A stretch of DNA of 64,000 nucleotides from Pseudomonas spelaei. GTDB lineage: Bacteria; Pseudomonadota; Gammaproteobacteria; Pseudomonadales; Pseudomonadaceae. The notes beneath the pieces are model-generated. The model did not search any database. It saw only the letters and a list, made by a program, of their open reading frames with translations, and had not been told where the DNA came from. The translations under genes and the position numbers were made by a program. Where the stretch lies: positions 310,001 through 374,000 of the forward strand of contig NZ_WNNK01000003.1 of NCBI RefSeq assembly GCF_009724245.1. Direction: 5' to 3'. Positions 1 through 8,778 of the stretch are shown in pieces (positions within the stretch are counted from its first letter, which is position 1; each line of letters starts with the position of its first letter).

Positions 1-1224
1 GGCGGTGTCCATGGTGGCGTCAAGGATGTCGTCTACGACCTGGAAGGCCAGGCCGACGGCGGCGCTGTAGCGGTCAAGCATCTGAAGATCGAATGCTGGG
101 TTTTCAGCGCACAGCACGCCCATGCGCACGGAGGCCTGGATCAATGCGCCGGTTTTCATCCGGTGCATCTGTTCCAGTTGGGTGCGACTCAGTGCAGTGC
201 CCGTGCTGACCAGGTCAATCATCTGGCCGCCAGCCATGCCCAGCGAACCCACGGCCCGGGCCAACTCGCCGATCAGCGCCGCCTGACAATGGGTTGATAC
301 CTGTACCTGGCACAGGGTGATGAATGCCTGGGACTGCAATGCATCGCCCACCAGAATGGCGGTGGCCTCATCGAACTGCTTGTGCACAGTCGCCCGGCCA
401 CGGCGTAAATCATCATCGTCCATCGCGGGCAGGTCGTCATGAACGAGTGAATACACATGCATCATCTCCAAGGCAGCACTGACCACCGCCAGGCTTATCG
501 GATCGGCACCCGCGGCCATTCCTGCGGCGTGACACAGCAGCGGGCGCATGCGCTTGCCACCACCCAGCACGGCATAACGCATGGCCTCGTGGAGTTTCGT
601 GGGCTGGAGGTCAGAGGCGGGGAGTTGTTGTTCGAGCATTCGGTCGGTCTGGTGTAGCGTCGCGCTCATCCATGATTCGAAGAGGCTGCCTTGCACCTGC
701 ACGTGCCAATCCTGCAGTCCGGCGATGGTGTGACGCTCCAGGATTCTGCGAAACCAGACGCTGAATGTGTGCGGGGCCATGCTGATGCGCCGGGACAGGT
801 CAGGCAGGCTCAACCATTGCCAGGCATGAGCCTCATCGGGATTGGCGACCGGGTCCAGACAGTAGATGCCTGCAAAGACGTGGTCGTATTCATGTTCGAT
901 CAGTTGATTGGAAACCTGTTCGTGATAGAGCAACTGCGTCACCGCAGTCAGCTCACATTCGATGCCCATTTCCTCACGTAACCGGCGCCTGGCAGCACTG
1001 CTGATCTCTTCGCCCTGGCGGGGGTGGCCGCAGCAGGTGTTGGTCCATAAACCCTGGGAGTGGTACTTGGTGAGCGCTCGCTGTTGCAGCAACAAACGGC
1101 CCTGTTGGTCAAAGATGAAAATCGAGAAGGCTCGATGCAGGAGGCCTTCCCGATGGACGAAGAGTTTTTCGGCAAAACCTGTGGGGCAATCATCCTGATT
1201 TACCAAAATAAGAGTCTCTTCCAT
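1..1224 (-). CDS. Fused isopentenyl-diphosphate isomerase / farnesyl-diphosphate synthase (C-terminus cut by window edge)
   Basis: One uninterrupted reading frame of 408 codons reads from the ATG at 1224 to base 1 and has no stop in the window. Residues 1-180 are a type I isopentenyl-diphosphate isomerase: catalytic Cys65 in TNTCCGHP, a Nudix-like helix (GEEISSAARRRLREEMGI), and Glu110/Glu112 matching the metal-binding and catalytic glutamates. From about residue 186 a trans-prenyltransferase follows: GGGKRMRPL, first Asp-rich motif DDLPAMD at 263-269, and second motif DDILD at 398-402. The residues before the first motif (YSLVHDD) resemble FPP synthase IspA. I checked the junction base by base, and there is no stop or frame change. 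The first module makes DMAPP from IPP; the second condenses them to FPP. Most pseudomonads lack idi. The fusion and the divergent dxr suggest a dedicated terpenoid precursor supply. The last ~70-90 residues lie outside. Confidence 0.9.
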   Translation of the reverse strand, partial: MEETLILVNQDDCPTGFAEKLFVHREGLLHRAFSIFIFDQQGRLLLQQRALTKYHSQGLWTNTCCGHPRQGEEISSAARRRLREEMGIECELTAVTQLLYHEQVSNQLIEHEYDHVFAGIYCLDPVANPDEAHAWQWLSLPDLSRRISMAPHTFSVWFRRILERHTIAGLQDWHVQVQGSLFESWMSATLHQTDRMLEQQLPASDLQPTKLHEAMRYAVLGGGKRMRPLLCHAAGMAAGADPISLAVVSAALEMMHVYSLVHDDLPAMDDDDLRRGRATVHKQFDEATAILVGDALQSQAFITLCQVQVSTHCQAALIGELARAVGSLGMAGGQMIDLVSTGTALSRTQLEQMHRMKTGALIQASVRMGVLCAENPAFDLQMLDRYSAAVGLAFQVVDDILDATMDTA

Positions 1225-1686
1225 GATAACCCCGGCTTTTTTATTGGTGTACAAGTTTAATTGTTTTGTACAAGTGTTGATGGTTAAAGTTAACCGCTTG
1301 TGAAAAAAGTGTGTGATGGCGTGAGCTTGTTGAGGGGTACATTAAGCGAATATTTTTTTGTGGCAAGAGGCGGGCTTATGGTTTTTTGTTGTACTAAAAA
1401 GCTAAGTTATTTCGAATTATGGGTCTTGTAAAAATTCTTCATCTATTCAATTTCAAATTGAAAAGGTTCTAATTTACTTATCGCTATATTCTTATTTCAA
1501 TTTTGTTGAAGCTGTTATGGAAAAGCTTTTTTTGCTTGCTAGCCTACGACAAATGGCCGTCCCGGGACGCCCAGGAAAAACTCAAGGACGACACTTTGAC
1601 CTTTTTCTCTTTTGAGAGTGCGAACTTGTAAAAGTCATTGTCTGGCTTGGTTATGGACTTCCACCTCTGCATCAGGACGACGCGCC
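1225..1686. other. AT-rich divergent spacer between idi-ispA fusion and dxr
   Basis: This 462-base spacer separates the two divergent isoprenoid genes. From about 1300 to 1550 it is clearly richer in A and T than the flanking genes, which fits acquired DNA or a strongly regulated promoter zone. I see no credible ORF in it. It holds a direct repeat with a palindromic core next to the fusion gene (1248-1275). No convincing -35/-10 pair could be assigned with confidence. Confidence 0.6.
1248..1275. promoter_or_regulatory. Direct repeat TGTACAAGT x2 (candidate operator)
   Basis: TGTACAAGT occurs at 1248-1256 and again at 1267-1275, 19 bases apart (about two helical turns). The second copy contains the perfect palindrome TTGTACAA. 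The pair lies 24-51 bases upstream of the start of the Idi-IspA fusion, where a repressor or activator would act. The regulator is unknown. Confidence 0.4.
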
Positions 1687-2913
1687 ATGCCGCAACGACT
1701 GCTTGTTCTCGGCTCTACCGGATCTATCGGCGAAAGCACTTTGGATGTTGTTTCACGCAATGCCGACGCGTTTGTTGTTCACGCGTTAACAGCGCATCGA
1801 AATATTGAGAGGCTGTTCAAGCAGTGCCTGAAGTTCCGACCTGCACTGGCCATCGTGAGTGAGCCTCATCACGCCATTGAACTTCAGGCCAACTTACAAT
1901 CAGTTGGACTTAAAACCGAAGTTTACTGTGGTGCACAGGCGCTGTGTACGGCGGCGAGCGCTGCCGATTATGACACCGTGGTGGCGGCTATCGTCGGTGC
2001 AGCAGGACTGCCACCTGTCTTGAGTGCCGCACGGGCCGGGAAAAAAATCCTCTTGGCCAACAAGGAAGCGTTGGTCATGTCCGGTGCGTTGTTCATGGAC
2101 ACAGCCGCGAAATCGGGGGCCGTCATTGTGCCGGTGGACAGCGAGCACAACGCGATCTTTCAGTGCCTGCACGGCGCGCAAAAAGCCCCCGGTGAGATTG
2201 AGCGCCTGATCCTGACCGCTTCTGGAGGACCGTTCAGGACGCGCCCCGTCCACACGCTTGATCAAGTCACGCCGGACGAAGCCTGTGCCCACCCCAACTG
2301 GAGGATGGGCCGCAAGATTTCCGTGGACTCTGCAACGATGATGAACAAAGGCCTGGAGCTGATCGAGGCCCGTTGGCTGTTCGATATCGGCGCCGAACGC
2401 ATTGAAGCGCTGATTCATCCGCAGAGCATCATTCACTCGATGGTGGTGTTCCGCGACCAGTCAGTGCTGGCTCAATTGGGCACTCCGGACATGCGCACTC
2501 CCATCGCCCATGCGCTGGCTTATCCGCAGCGCATGGCGTCGGGAGTCGAACCGCTCGATCTGGCAAAAGTTGCCACATTGACTTTTGAAAAGCCTGACCT
2601 GACCCGCTTTCCCTGCCTGGCCCTGGCCCAGCAAGTTATTCGTGAAGGAGGAGGGATGAGCACCGTGCTCAATGCCGCCAACGAAGTGGCGGTGGAGGCC
2701 TTTCTCGCGCGGCGTATTCGCTTCACGGATATAGCCCGCGTGGTTGATGGGGTACTGCAAAAGAACACCGGTGCGTCAGTCAGGAGTTTTGAGGATGTCA
2801 TGGCCACTGATGAGCAATCCAGGCAGATGGGCCACGAGGCCGTCCAGCGCTTATGCCACTCGACGGCCTATTTCGTCAGTAAACCGAACCACTCAAGTCT
2901 GTCGCGTTCATGA
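1687..2913 (+). CDS. dxr: 1-deoxy-D-xylulose 5-phosphate reductoisomerase (probably a second copy)
   Basis: Dxr converts DXP to 2-C-methyl-D-erythritol 4-phosphate with NADPH, the first committed step of the MEP pathway. The protein has 408 residues (family about 400). The N-terminal NADPH motif [10 protein letters not shown] is at 8-17, followed by NKEALVMSG, the metal-binding DSEHNAIFQ, the GGPFR loop, [16 protein letters not shown], and [11 protein letters not shown] chose the ATG at 1687, preceded by AGGA; an in-frame GTG/ATG upstream at 1612 would add an unlikely 25-residue tail. In Pseudomonas the essential dxr normally sits between cdsA and the bamA region. This isolated copy beside an isomerase/FPP synthase fusion is probably an accessory paralogue boosting IPP/DMAPP supply. 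Confidence 0.92.
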   Translation: MPQRLLVLGSTGSIGESTLDVVSRNADAFVVHALTAHRNIERLFKQCLKFRPALAIVSEPHHAIELQANLQSVGLKTEVYCGAQALCTAASAADYDTVVAAIVGAAGLPPVLSAARAGKKILLANKEALVMSGALFMDTAAKSGAVIVPVDSEHNAIFQCLHGAQKAPGEIERLILTASGGPFRTRPVHTLDQVTPDEACAHPNWRMGRKISVDSATMMNKGLELIEARWLFDIGAERIEALIHPQSIIHSMVVFRDQSVLAQLGTPDMRTPIAHALAYPQRMASGVEPLDLAKVATLTFEKPDLTRFPCLALAQQVIREGGGMSTVLNAANEVAVEAFLARRIRFTDIARVVDGVLQKNTGASVRSFEDVMATDEQSRQMGHEAVQRLCHSTAYFVSKPNHSSLSRS

Positions 2914-2936
2914 TTATTTGTGTTCGATGAACGGCT

Positions 2937-5606
2937 TCACCAGCTTATTCGGAGCCCGGCATTGCCACTCACGCCTTCCAGGGCGTTGGTGTCCAGGTTC
3001 GTATTGTAATCCGCAGCCAGGTACACACTGACCGTGGACGACAACCGTGCGACCACGCCCACCCCGAGATCAGCGGAGGAAGACTTGTGATCACTCTTGA
3101 TCCGGTCAACGTCATCGTAGGTCACGGTGTCACTGCCGCCGAAGGTGCGCCAGGCATTGGCCCGCAGGTACGGTTCGATTGGCGTGTTCTGCACCAGGTA
3201 GCGCCCCTTCAGGCGTGCACCGAGGCGACCGGTCCAGTAGTCCTGGGAGTCGAATGAGACCTTGGATATGCCGTCGTGCTGGCTGTCCATATCGATCTGT
3301 TGGTTGATCACCTGCACCTGCGGTTCCACCACCCAATGTTCGGAGATCGCAATCGGATAACCGGCTTCGGCCGACAACGCCAGTGCATGCCCCTTGCTGT
3401 CCATCTTCACGCCACGGTCGGATTTGTTATCGCCATCCAGGCGTGTGCCCATGGCCACCAGGTCGACGTACCAGCCTATTTTCGGATCGGTGAGGGTCCA
3501 GTAGGCGCCGAAGTTGTCGCCGTCGAGTTTGACCCGGCCCGAACGTCGGTCCTGGAAGCCCTCGGCAAAGCCTTTGACGTCGCCCCGCAGTTGGCTCTGG
3601 CCGACAAACAAGCCGAAGCGCTGGATCTGCCCGCCGCTGGTTTCAGAGGCGTAGAGGTCGTGACCCACCTGATAGCCTTTGACCGTACCGTCGAAGCTTG
3701 GCGACACCGTGCCGGTCCAACTCTTGTTGAAGTCACTGCCATACGCACGGCCCCAGCCGGCCGGCACCGCGCCGGTTTCGCTCAGCAGGCTTTGTTCGCC
3801 CTGGCGGTCATGGAAGGTGCCCAGCGCTTGCAAGGTCATCAACTGCGCAGCGGGTACGACCACCGAATACACCGGCACTTCCAGGCGGTACAGCGGAATC
3901 GGGTCGGCACCCGCGACTGCGGTTGGCAGCGGAGGGGTGGTAACGGCAGGCTCGGGTGAGGTTTCGGCTGGTGCCACTGGAGGCGGTGGAGCAGGGGGCT
4001 CGATTGGCGCGACGGGCTTCGAGGTCGGCGGTTCCACGGGCGGTTCATCGGGCGCGACCACCGGTGGTGTCGGTGGAATCGGTGGTACCGGCACCACGAC
4101 TGGCGGTACCGGTGGTGGTGGCGGTACCACGGGCGGTGTGACGGCTACCACGGAGGAGCGCAGGTACCAGTTGTTTTCCGAGCCTGCTGTCACGCCGCCC
4201 TTGAACAGGTAGTACTGATAGGCCCCGGCAGACAGCGAGCCTTTCAGGGCAAAGGCGTCGGTGCTGCTAGTGGCGCCATTGAGCGCCTGCACCACTTCGA
4301 TCCCGTTGTTGAGCGTCAGGCCACCCAGGCCGCCAAGGTTGGTCACTGCCAGTTGGGTATTGCCGCTGATGGTGCCGTCCGAGACCACCAGTTTGTCACT
4401 GGCCGAGGTGTCGTCCCCGAGCACGGTTTGCAGCCACAATTGGCCGTTGTTGCCGACGTAGTTGCCGTGCACCGTCAGCGAGTCGGTAGCACTGTTGCTG
4501 CCGGTGGTCATGTCGATGGTGCCGGCGTTGTTGAGGGTCGCCAGCTGGCCGGCGGTGTAGGGCCGGATACTGCCTTGGGTCACGGCCAGCACACTGGTGT
4601 TGTCGATGGAAAACGTGCCGGTATTACTGCCACTGTCGCCGAGGAAAAAGTCCCCGGCCAGGTCGAAGTGCGAATTGTTGTTGAGGTTGACGGTCTCCCA
4701 ACCGATATAGCGGGAGGCCGTGCCGGACGTGGTGTTGTCGAAGGTCAATTGATCATTGCCCAGGCCACCGTCGATCGATGGGGTGGTGCTCAGCAGGCTT
4801 TCGGTCAGGCCGCTGAGCAATGCCGTGTCGTTACCGTCGCCCATCAGTACTGGAGATTTGATCTGGCCAGCATTGAGCCATTTGAAGGTGTCGTTACCGA
4901 CGCTGGCGCGGATCTCGCCGTTGATCACGCCACCGCTGACCGTGATGCTGTCATCGCCGCCACTGGTGCTGATATTGCCGCCGATGGTGCCGCCCGAGAC
5001 TTCAATCCTGTCGGTGTCAAAGCCGGTGACGAGGTTACCGAGGATCGTGCCGCCGGACATGAGGTAGATATTTTTATCGAGCTTCATGTCGACCCGGCCG
5101 ATGGTGCCCCCCGTTTGCTGCGCCACGTCGCCGTCTTCAAAGGCACCGACGATGGTGCCGCCAGTCATCAGGAAAGTGTCGCGGCCATCACCCTGGGCGA
5201 GGGACTGGATCTGCCCGCCGCTCATGACAAAGTCATCAATGCCATTGCCCTGGGAGACCGCTCCGGTGACGGTACCGGCGCTGATCCTGAAGCGATCGGC
5301 GCCGTCACCCTGAGTGACGCTGCCCGCGATGCGCCCGGAGTTCATGTCGACGAAGTCGGCGCCGGGCCCGGTGAGGATGTTGCCGTTGATGGTACCGGTG
5401 CCGCCGGCTGGTAACGTCAGTGTATTGTTGCCCACCAGGTCGGTGAGTCCCGTGGCACTGGTGCCGCTGTCGCAGACATAAGAATCGACGCCGGGACCGG
5501 GAGTCAGTACACAGGCCGCCTGGGCCTGTTGCAGGGCCAGGCTCATCAGGGAAAGGACACCCACACCGAGCAGGCGGGGCTGTGGAAAGAACCGTTCCGT
5601 GCGCAT
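2937..5606 (-). CDS. Type V autotransporter (AidA/pertactin-like), 889 aa
   Basis: Residues 1-30 are a signal peptide ending in AQA. Residues ~31-480 form a passenger of repeated short turns of the GGTI.G.I / SGG.I type, typical of a beta-helix; many repeats have DGxDxF-like ends. Residues ~489-575 are an extreme Pro-rich linker (PPVVPPPPPVPP and similar). From about residue 617 (GWGRAYGSDF) to the C-terminal aromatic residue (LRISW) is an autotransporter beta-barrel. The passenger would be displayed on, or released from, the cell surface. No protease triad or RGD motif was recognised, so adhesion is only a guess. AGGA lies 7 bases before the start ATG. The gene is convergent with dxr and has its own promoter region at 5607-5852. 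Confidence 0.88.
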   Translation of the reverse strand: MRTERFFPQPRLLGVGVLSLMSLALQQAQAACVLTPGPGVDSYVCDSGTSATGLTDLVGNNTLTLPAGGTGTINGNILTGPGADFVDMNSGRIAGSVTQGDGADRFRISAGTVTGAVSQGNGIDDFVMSGGQIQSLAQGDGRDTFLMTGGTIVGAFEDGDVAQQTGGTIGRVDMKLDKNIYLMSGGTILGNLVTGFDTDRIEVSGGTIGGNISTSGGDDSITVSGGVINGEIRASVGNDTFKWLNAGQIKSPVLMGDGNDTALLSGLTESLLSTTPSIDGGLGNDQLTFDNTTSGTASRYIGWETVNLNNNSHFDLAGDFFLGDSGSNTGTFSIDNTSVLAVTQGSIRPYTAGQLATLNNAGTIDMTTGSNSATDSLTVHGNYVGNNGQLWLQTVLGDDTSASDKLVVSDGTISGNTQLAVTNLGGLGGLTLNNGIEVVQALNGATSSTDAFALKGSLSAGAYQYYLFKGGVTAGSENNWYLRSSVVAVTPPVVPPPPPVPPVVVPVPPIPPTPPVVAPDEPPVEPPTSKPVAPIEPPAPPPPVAPAETSPEPAVTTPPLPTAVAGADPIPLYRLEVPVYSVVVPAAQLMTLQALGTFHDRQGEQSLLSETGAVPAGWGRAYGSDFNKSWTGTVSPSFDGTVKGYQVGHDLYASETSGGQIQRFGLFVGQSQLRGDVKGFAEGFQDRRSGRVKLDGDNFGAYWTLTDPKIGWYVDLVAMGTRLDGDNKSDRGVKMDSKGHALALSAEAGYPIAISEHWVVEPQVQVINQQIDMDSQHDGISKVSFDSQDYWTGRLGARLKGRYLVQNTPIEPYLRANAWRTFGGSDTVTYDDVDRIKSDHKSSSADLGVGVVARLSSTVSVYLAADYNTNLDTNALEGVSGNAGLRISW

Positions 5607-5852
5607 AAGACTGTCCTGTTATTGTTTTAGAAACTGCACTGGGTTTAGTACAGGTTTTTCAGATTGACAATTAATTGTTGTCGTTTTTGAGAGTCATGAC
5701 TCAGTCTTCAACGCCCATTGGATGATGGCAATTTGATCGCAAGCGCACTGATTCAGCTGCGTTGCATCAATCGTCCATTCGGCACATCGCCTATAAGAAA
5801 CACCTGTCCGGCATTCAGTTATGCCAGAGTAAAAAAACCTTCGACGTGAGCG

Positions 5853-6776
5853 ATGCCAACCTTGAACAAACTGTCTGAAATGCACTGCTTCGTTGCGGTG
5901 GTCGACACCGGCAGTATTTCCGAAGCCGCCCGGCGCATGGGCACGGCCAAGTCGGTGGTCAGTCAACGGCTCCAGCAGTTGGAGAAGCGCCTGGGCAGCA
6001 CCTTGCTCGAGCGTGGGCGTCAGGTGCGCCTGACCGAACCGGGGCAGGTGTTCTACGGCCATTGCGTGCGCATCCTGGCGGATGTCGAAGACGCTGAAGA
6101 TGCGGTGCTCGCGTTCCAGTCGAGCCTGCGCGGCAACTTGCGGCTGTCGGCACCGATGGCGTTCAGCATTCGTTACCTGACACCGATCCTGGCGGCCTTT
6201 GCCGTGCGCTACCCACAGTTGCGGCTGGATGTGGAGTTCGACGACCGTTACGTCAATCTGCACGAAGAAAACTTCGATGCGGCTATCCGCATCGGGCAAT
6301 TACCCGATTCCTCTCTGGTAGCCAAGACCATTGCCGCCAACCGCCATGTGATCTGTGCCAGTCCTGCTTATCTTGCGGTCCACGGCACACCGCAAATGCC
6401 GGCAGAACTGGCGAACCACTTTGGCTTGTTGTATGTGCACCGCGAACCCCATGGCATGTGGACGCTGCCGGTGGATGACGTTCTGGGATCGTTCCGCGTA
6501 CGCTGCCGGATGCGCACTAACAATGGCCATCAATTGATGGAAGCGGCCAAGGCCGGCATGGGACTGGCGATTTTGCCGGCGTTCCTGGCGACTGAAGCGA
6601 TAGTGACTGGCGAACTGATGGAAGTGCTGCCTGAGTTTGCGCCCCGCGGTGGCACTATTTCGATGGTGTATCGCCAGTCTCATCGCGGCTCTGCCAAGCT
6701 GGAAGCCTTGGCCAACTTCTTGAGCGAACAGATCGGCAGCCCGCCGGTGTGGGAGCAACTGCTCGCACAGCCTTGA
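5853..6776 (+). CDS. LysR-type transcriptional regulator
   Basis: This 307-residue protein has the N-terminal winged HTH of LysR proteins (EAARRMGTAKSVVSQRLQQL, residues ~22-41) and a C-terminal substrate-binding fold of the kind shared by the CrgA/DmlR branch. It lies divergent from the autotransporter gene and 119 bases upstream of, and co-directional with, a GMC oxidoreductase. Either neighbour could be its target. The effector is unknown. A shorter start at the Met ten residues in would remove only a disordered tail. Confidence 0.88.
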   Translation: MPTLNKLSEMHCFVAVVDTGSISEAARRMGTAKSVVSQRLQQLEKRLGSTLLERGRQVRLTEPGQVFYGHCVRILADVEDAEDAVLAFQSSLRGNLRLSAPMAFSIRYLTPILAAFAVRYPQLRLDVEFDDRYVNLHEENFDAAIRIGQLPDSSLVAKTIAANRHVICASPAYLAVHGTPQMPAELANHFGLLYVHREPHGMWTLPVDDVLGSFRVRCRMRTNNGHQLMEAAKAGMGLAILPAFLATEAIVTGELMEVLPEFAPRGGTISMVYRQSHRGSAKLEALANFLSEQIGSPPVWEQLLAQP

Positions 6777-6895
6777 GGCGTTCGCAAAAAGCGAAACGTC
6801 GATTCGTTTTTTACCGGCTTATTCGAGTCATACCACTGTTTTAGGCTCCTTCCCAACAGACGAATCCAACCTGGCGTCTGATCGGGAGAATGGGC

Positions 6896-8536
6896 ATGAA
6901 CAACAACACCCTCGAGAGTCCAGCACGGCGCGCGGTGATGGCGGGCACCGTGGTGGTGGCCGCGACGCTGGCGGCAGGCAGCGGCCTGGCACAGGCGCTG
7001 GAACCTTCCGGCAAAACCGGCAAAAACCCAGGTGCAGGCGTGGCGGTGGATGTGCTCATCGTCGGCGGCGGTTCGGCCGGCGCGGTCTTGGCCCGGCGCT
7101 TGAGCGAGAACAGCAAGCGCCAGGTGCTGCTGCTGGAGGCCGGTCACAGCTACGGTCCGCGTCAGTACCCCGAGATTCTCGCCAAGAGCGACATCGTCGG
7201 TGCCAATGGCAACCCTGAATTCGAATGGGGCTACAAGACCCAACCCGGTTACATCGATCATCCCATTGGTGCGTTGCGCGGCAAGGTGCTGGGGGGCAGT
7301 TCAGCCATCAACGGTGCCGTAGCGATTCGCGCACGCCCCGAAGACTTCAAGCGCTGGGACCTGCCGGGCTGGAGCTACGAAGACATGTTGCCCTCGTTCA
7401 AGAAACTGGAAACCCACAGCGGCGGTGCCAGCGCTTTGCACGGCCATGACGGGCCGCTGCCGGTGCACCAGTTGGACCGCGCCGACGTCACCCCCATGCA
7501 GCGGGCCTTTATCGACGCCAGCGTGAGCAATGGCTTCAAGGTGATCGGCGACTTTGACGGCGCGGATGCCAATGGTGTCGGCCCGTACCCGATGAACATC
7601 GTCAACGGCGTACGGGTCAACACCGGTATGGCTTACCTCACCGATGAAGTGCGTGCCCGCAACAACCTGCATATTCGTCCCGACAGCCTGGTGGACAAGG
7701 TGTTGTTCGACGGCAAACGCGCCATCGGTGTGCAACTGGCCAATGGCGAAAAACTCCTCGCCGGTGAAGTCATCCTCTCGGCCGGCAGCTATGGCAGCGC
7801 CGCGATTCTCCTGCGTTCCGGCGTTGGCCCGGGCGATGACTTGCGGGCCCTGGAGATTCCCGTGGTGGCCGATCTTCCGGTGGGCAAGCATTTGGTGGAC
7901 CACCCGTTCTACTACAACGCCTACGCCGCCAAGCCCGAGTTGATTGGCGGCCAGTCCCCGGCCATTGGCGCCAAAGTCTGGACCCACAGCAGTCACGCCA
8001 AAACCGGTGAGTTGGACTTGCATATCACCGCCACCCACCTGTTTCCCCACGACCAGAGCCCAACCAAAGTCGGCTTTGTGCTCGCCGTGGCACTCACCCG
8101 GCCACTGTCCCGAGGCACGGTGTCGCTGGCCAGTCGTGACCCGTTCGTGGCACCGAAGATCGACCTTAACTTTCTGGCTGAGGCCGACGACCGCCAGCGT
8201 CTGTTGGAGGGTATTCGCATGGCCCGCAAAATCGGCGCGACCGCGCCCCTGAACAGCCTGATCGCCTCCGAGCTCAACCCGGGGCAGGGCAATGATTCCG
8301 ACGAAGCCCTGCTGGCCAGTGCTCGCGCGAGTCTCGATACCTATCACCACCCCACCTCCACCGCGCCGATGGGCCGGCCAGGCGACTCGCACGCCGTGGT
8401 CGACCTCGAAGCCAAGGTTCTGGGCCTGCAAGGCCTGCGCGTGGTGGATGCGTCGATATTTCCTGACGTGCCGTCCGTGGCCACCAACCTGACGGTGATC
8501 GCCACCGCCGAAAAAATTGCCCGGTATTACGCCTAA
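6896..8536 (+). CDS. GMC-family FAD oxidoreductase (choline/alcohol dehydrogenase-like), exported
   Basis: The FAD-binding motif GGGSAGAVLARRL is near residue 57, followed by EAG and the GMC signature region GKVLGGSSAINGAVAIR. The C-terminal His-containing active-site segment (DTYHHPTSTAPMG, ~482-494) and the FAD-closing segment VDASIFPDVPSVATNLTV are present. The N-terminus has ARR followed by a hydrophobic stretch ending near AQA, compatible with a Tat signal, which fits a folded flavoprotein. I chose the ATG at 6896, which has GGGAG seven bases upstream; the ATG at 6890 would crowd the same ribosome site. The substrate is probably an alcohol but cannot be named. The preceding LysR gene is a likely regulator. 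Confidence 0.88.
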   Translation: MNNNTLESPARRAVMAGTVVVAATLAAGSGLAQALEPSGKTGKNPGAGVAVDVLIVGGGSAGAVLARRLSENSKRQVLLLEAGHSYGPRQYPEILAKSDIVGANGNPEFEWGYKTQPGYIDHPIGALRGKVLGGSSAINGAVAIRARPEDFKRWDLPGWSYEDMLPSFKKLETHSGGASALHGHDGPLPVHQLDRADVTPMQRAFIDASVSNGFKVIGDFDGADANGVGPYPMNIVNGVRVNTGMAYLTDEVRARNNLHIRPDSLVDKVLFDGKRAIGVQLANGEKLLAGEVILSAGSYGSAAILLRSGVGPGDDLRALEIPVVADLPVGKHLVDHPFYYNAYAAKPELIGGQSPAIGAKVWTHSSHAKTGELDLHITATHLFPHDQSPTKVGFVLAVALTRPLSRGTVSLASRDPFVAPKIDLNFLAEADDRQRLLEGIRMARKIGATAPLNSLIASELNPGQGNDSDEALLASARASLDTYHHPTSTAPMGRPGDSHAVVDLEAKVLGLQGLRVVDASIFPDVPSVATNLTVIATAEKIARYYA

Positions 8537-8572
8537 GGAGCGGAGCAGGGGATTGGCTAAGTGCGAACGCTG

Positions 8573-8755
8573 AACCTGTGGCGAGGGGACAAGGCTTAAT
8601 ACCGTTCAGCTAAGGGCCGAGGGTTTCAAAACGAAGCAGGTCGAATGTGGGAGTTGTCGAGCCCCGGCGAGGCTGCGATAGCGGTGGGTCAGGCAACATC
8701 AATGTTTGATGTGCCGACGCCATCGTAGCCTCGCCGGGGCTCGACAACTCCCACA
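8573..8755. repeat. Composite intergenic repeat: leader unit plus REPIN hairpin (copy 1)
   Basis: Bases 8646-8755 form a long imperfect inverted repeat. The left arm begins GTGGGAGTTGTCGAGCC and continues through GCGAGGCTGCGAT; the right arm is its complement and ends CTCCCACA. The centre has a second small palindrome (CATCAATGTTTGATG). This is the two-inverted-REP layout of Pseudomonas REPINs. A leader at 8573-8614 (ACCTGTGGCGAGGGG...TTAATACCG) is also shared with the copy at 34781-34968. The element lies between two convergent genes, where such hairpins tend to persist. Confidence 0.85.
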
Positions 8756-8778
8756 CTGAATCTGTTTTGTCTGCCGGA

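Noticed and set aside
948..1260. Small frames on both strands within the idi part
   Set aside because: They overlap the well-supported Idi-IspA frame and show no domain.
1225..1560. Possible small RNA or -35/-10 promoters in the AT-rich spacer
   Set aside because: No hairpin with a T-run and no hexamer pair at correct spacing was convincing.
4353..5414. Plus-strand open frame of 353 codons inside the autotransporter
   Set aside because: It mirrors the repetitive passenger codons. It has low complexity (Val/Asp/Gly/Ala) and no ribosome site or domain.
7301..8431. Minus-strand frame of 376 codons within the GMC oxidoreductase
   Set aside because: Antisense shadow. The plus frame has complete FAD and active-site motifs.
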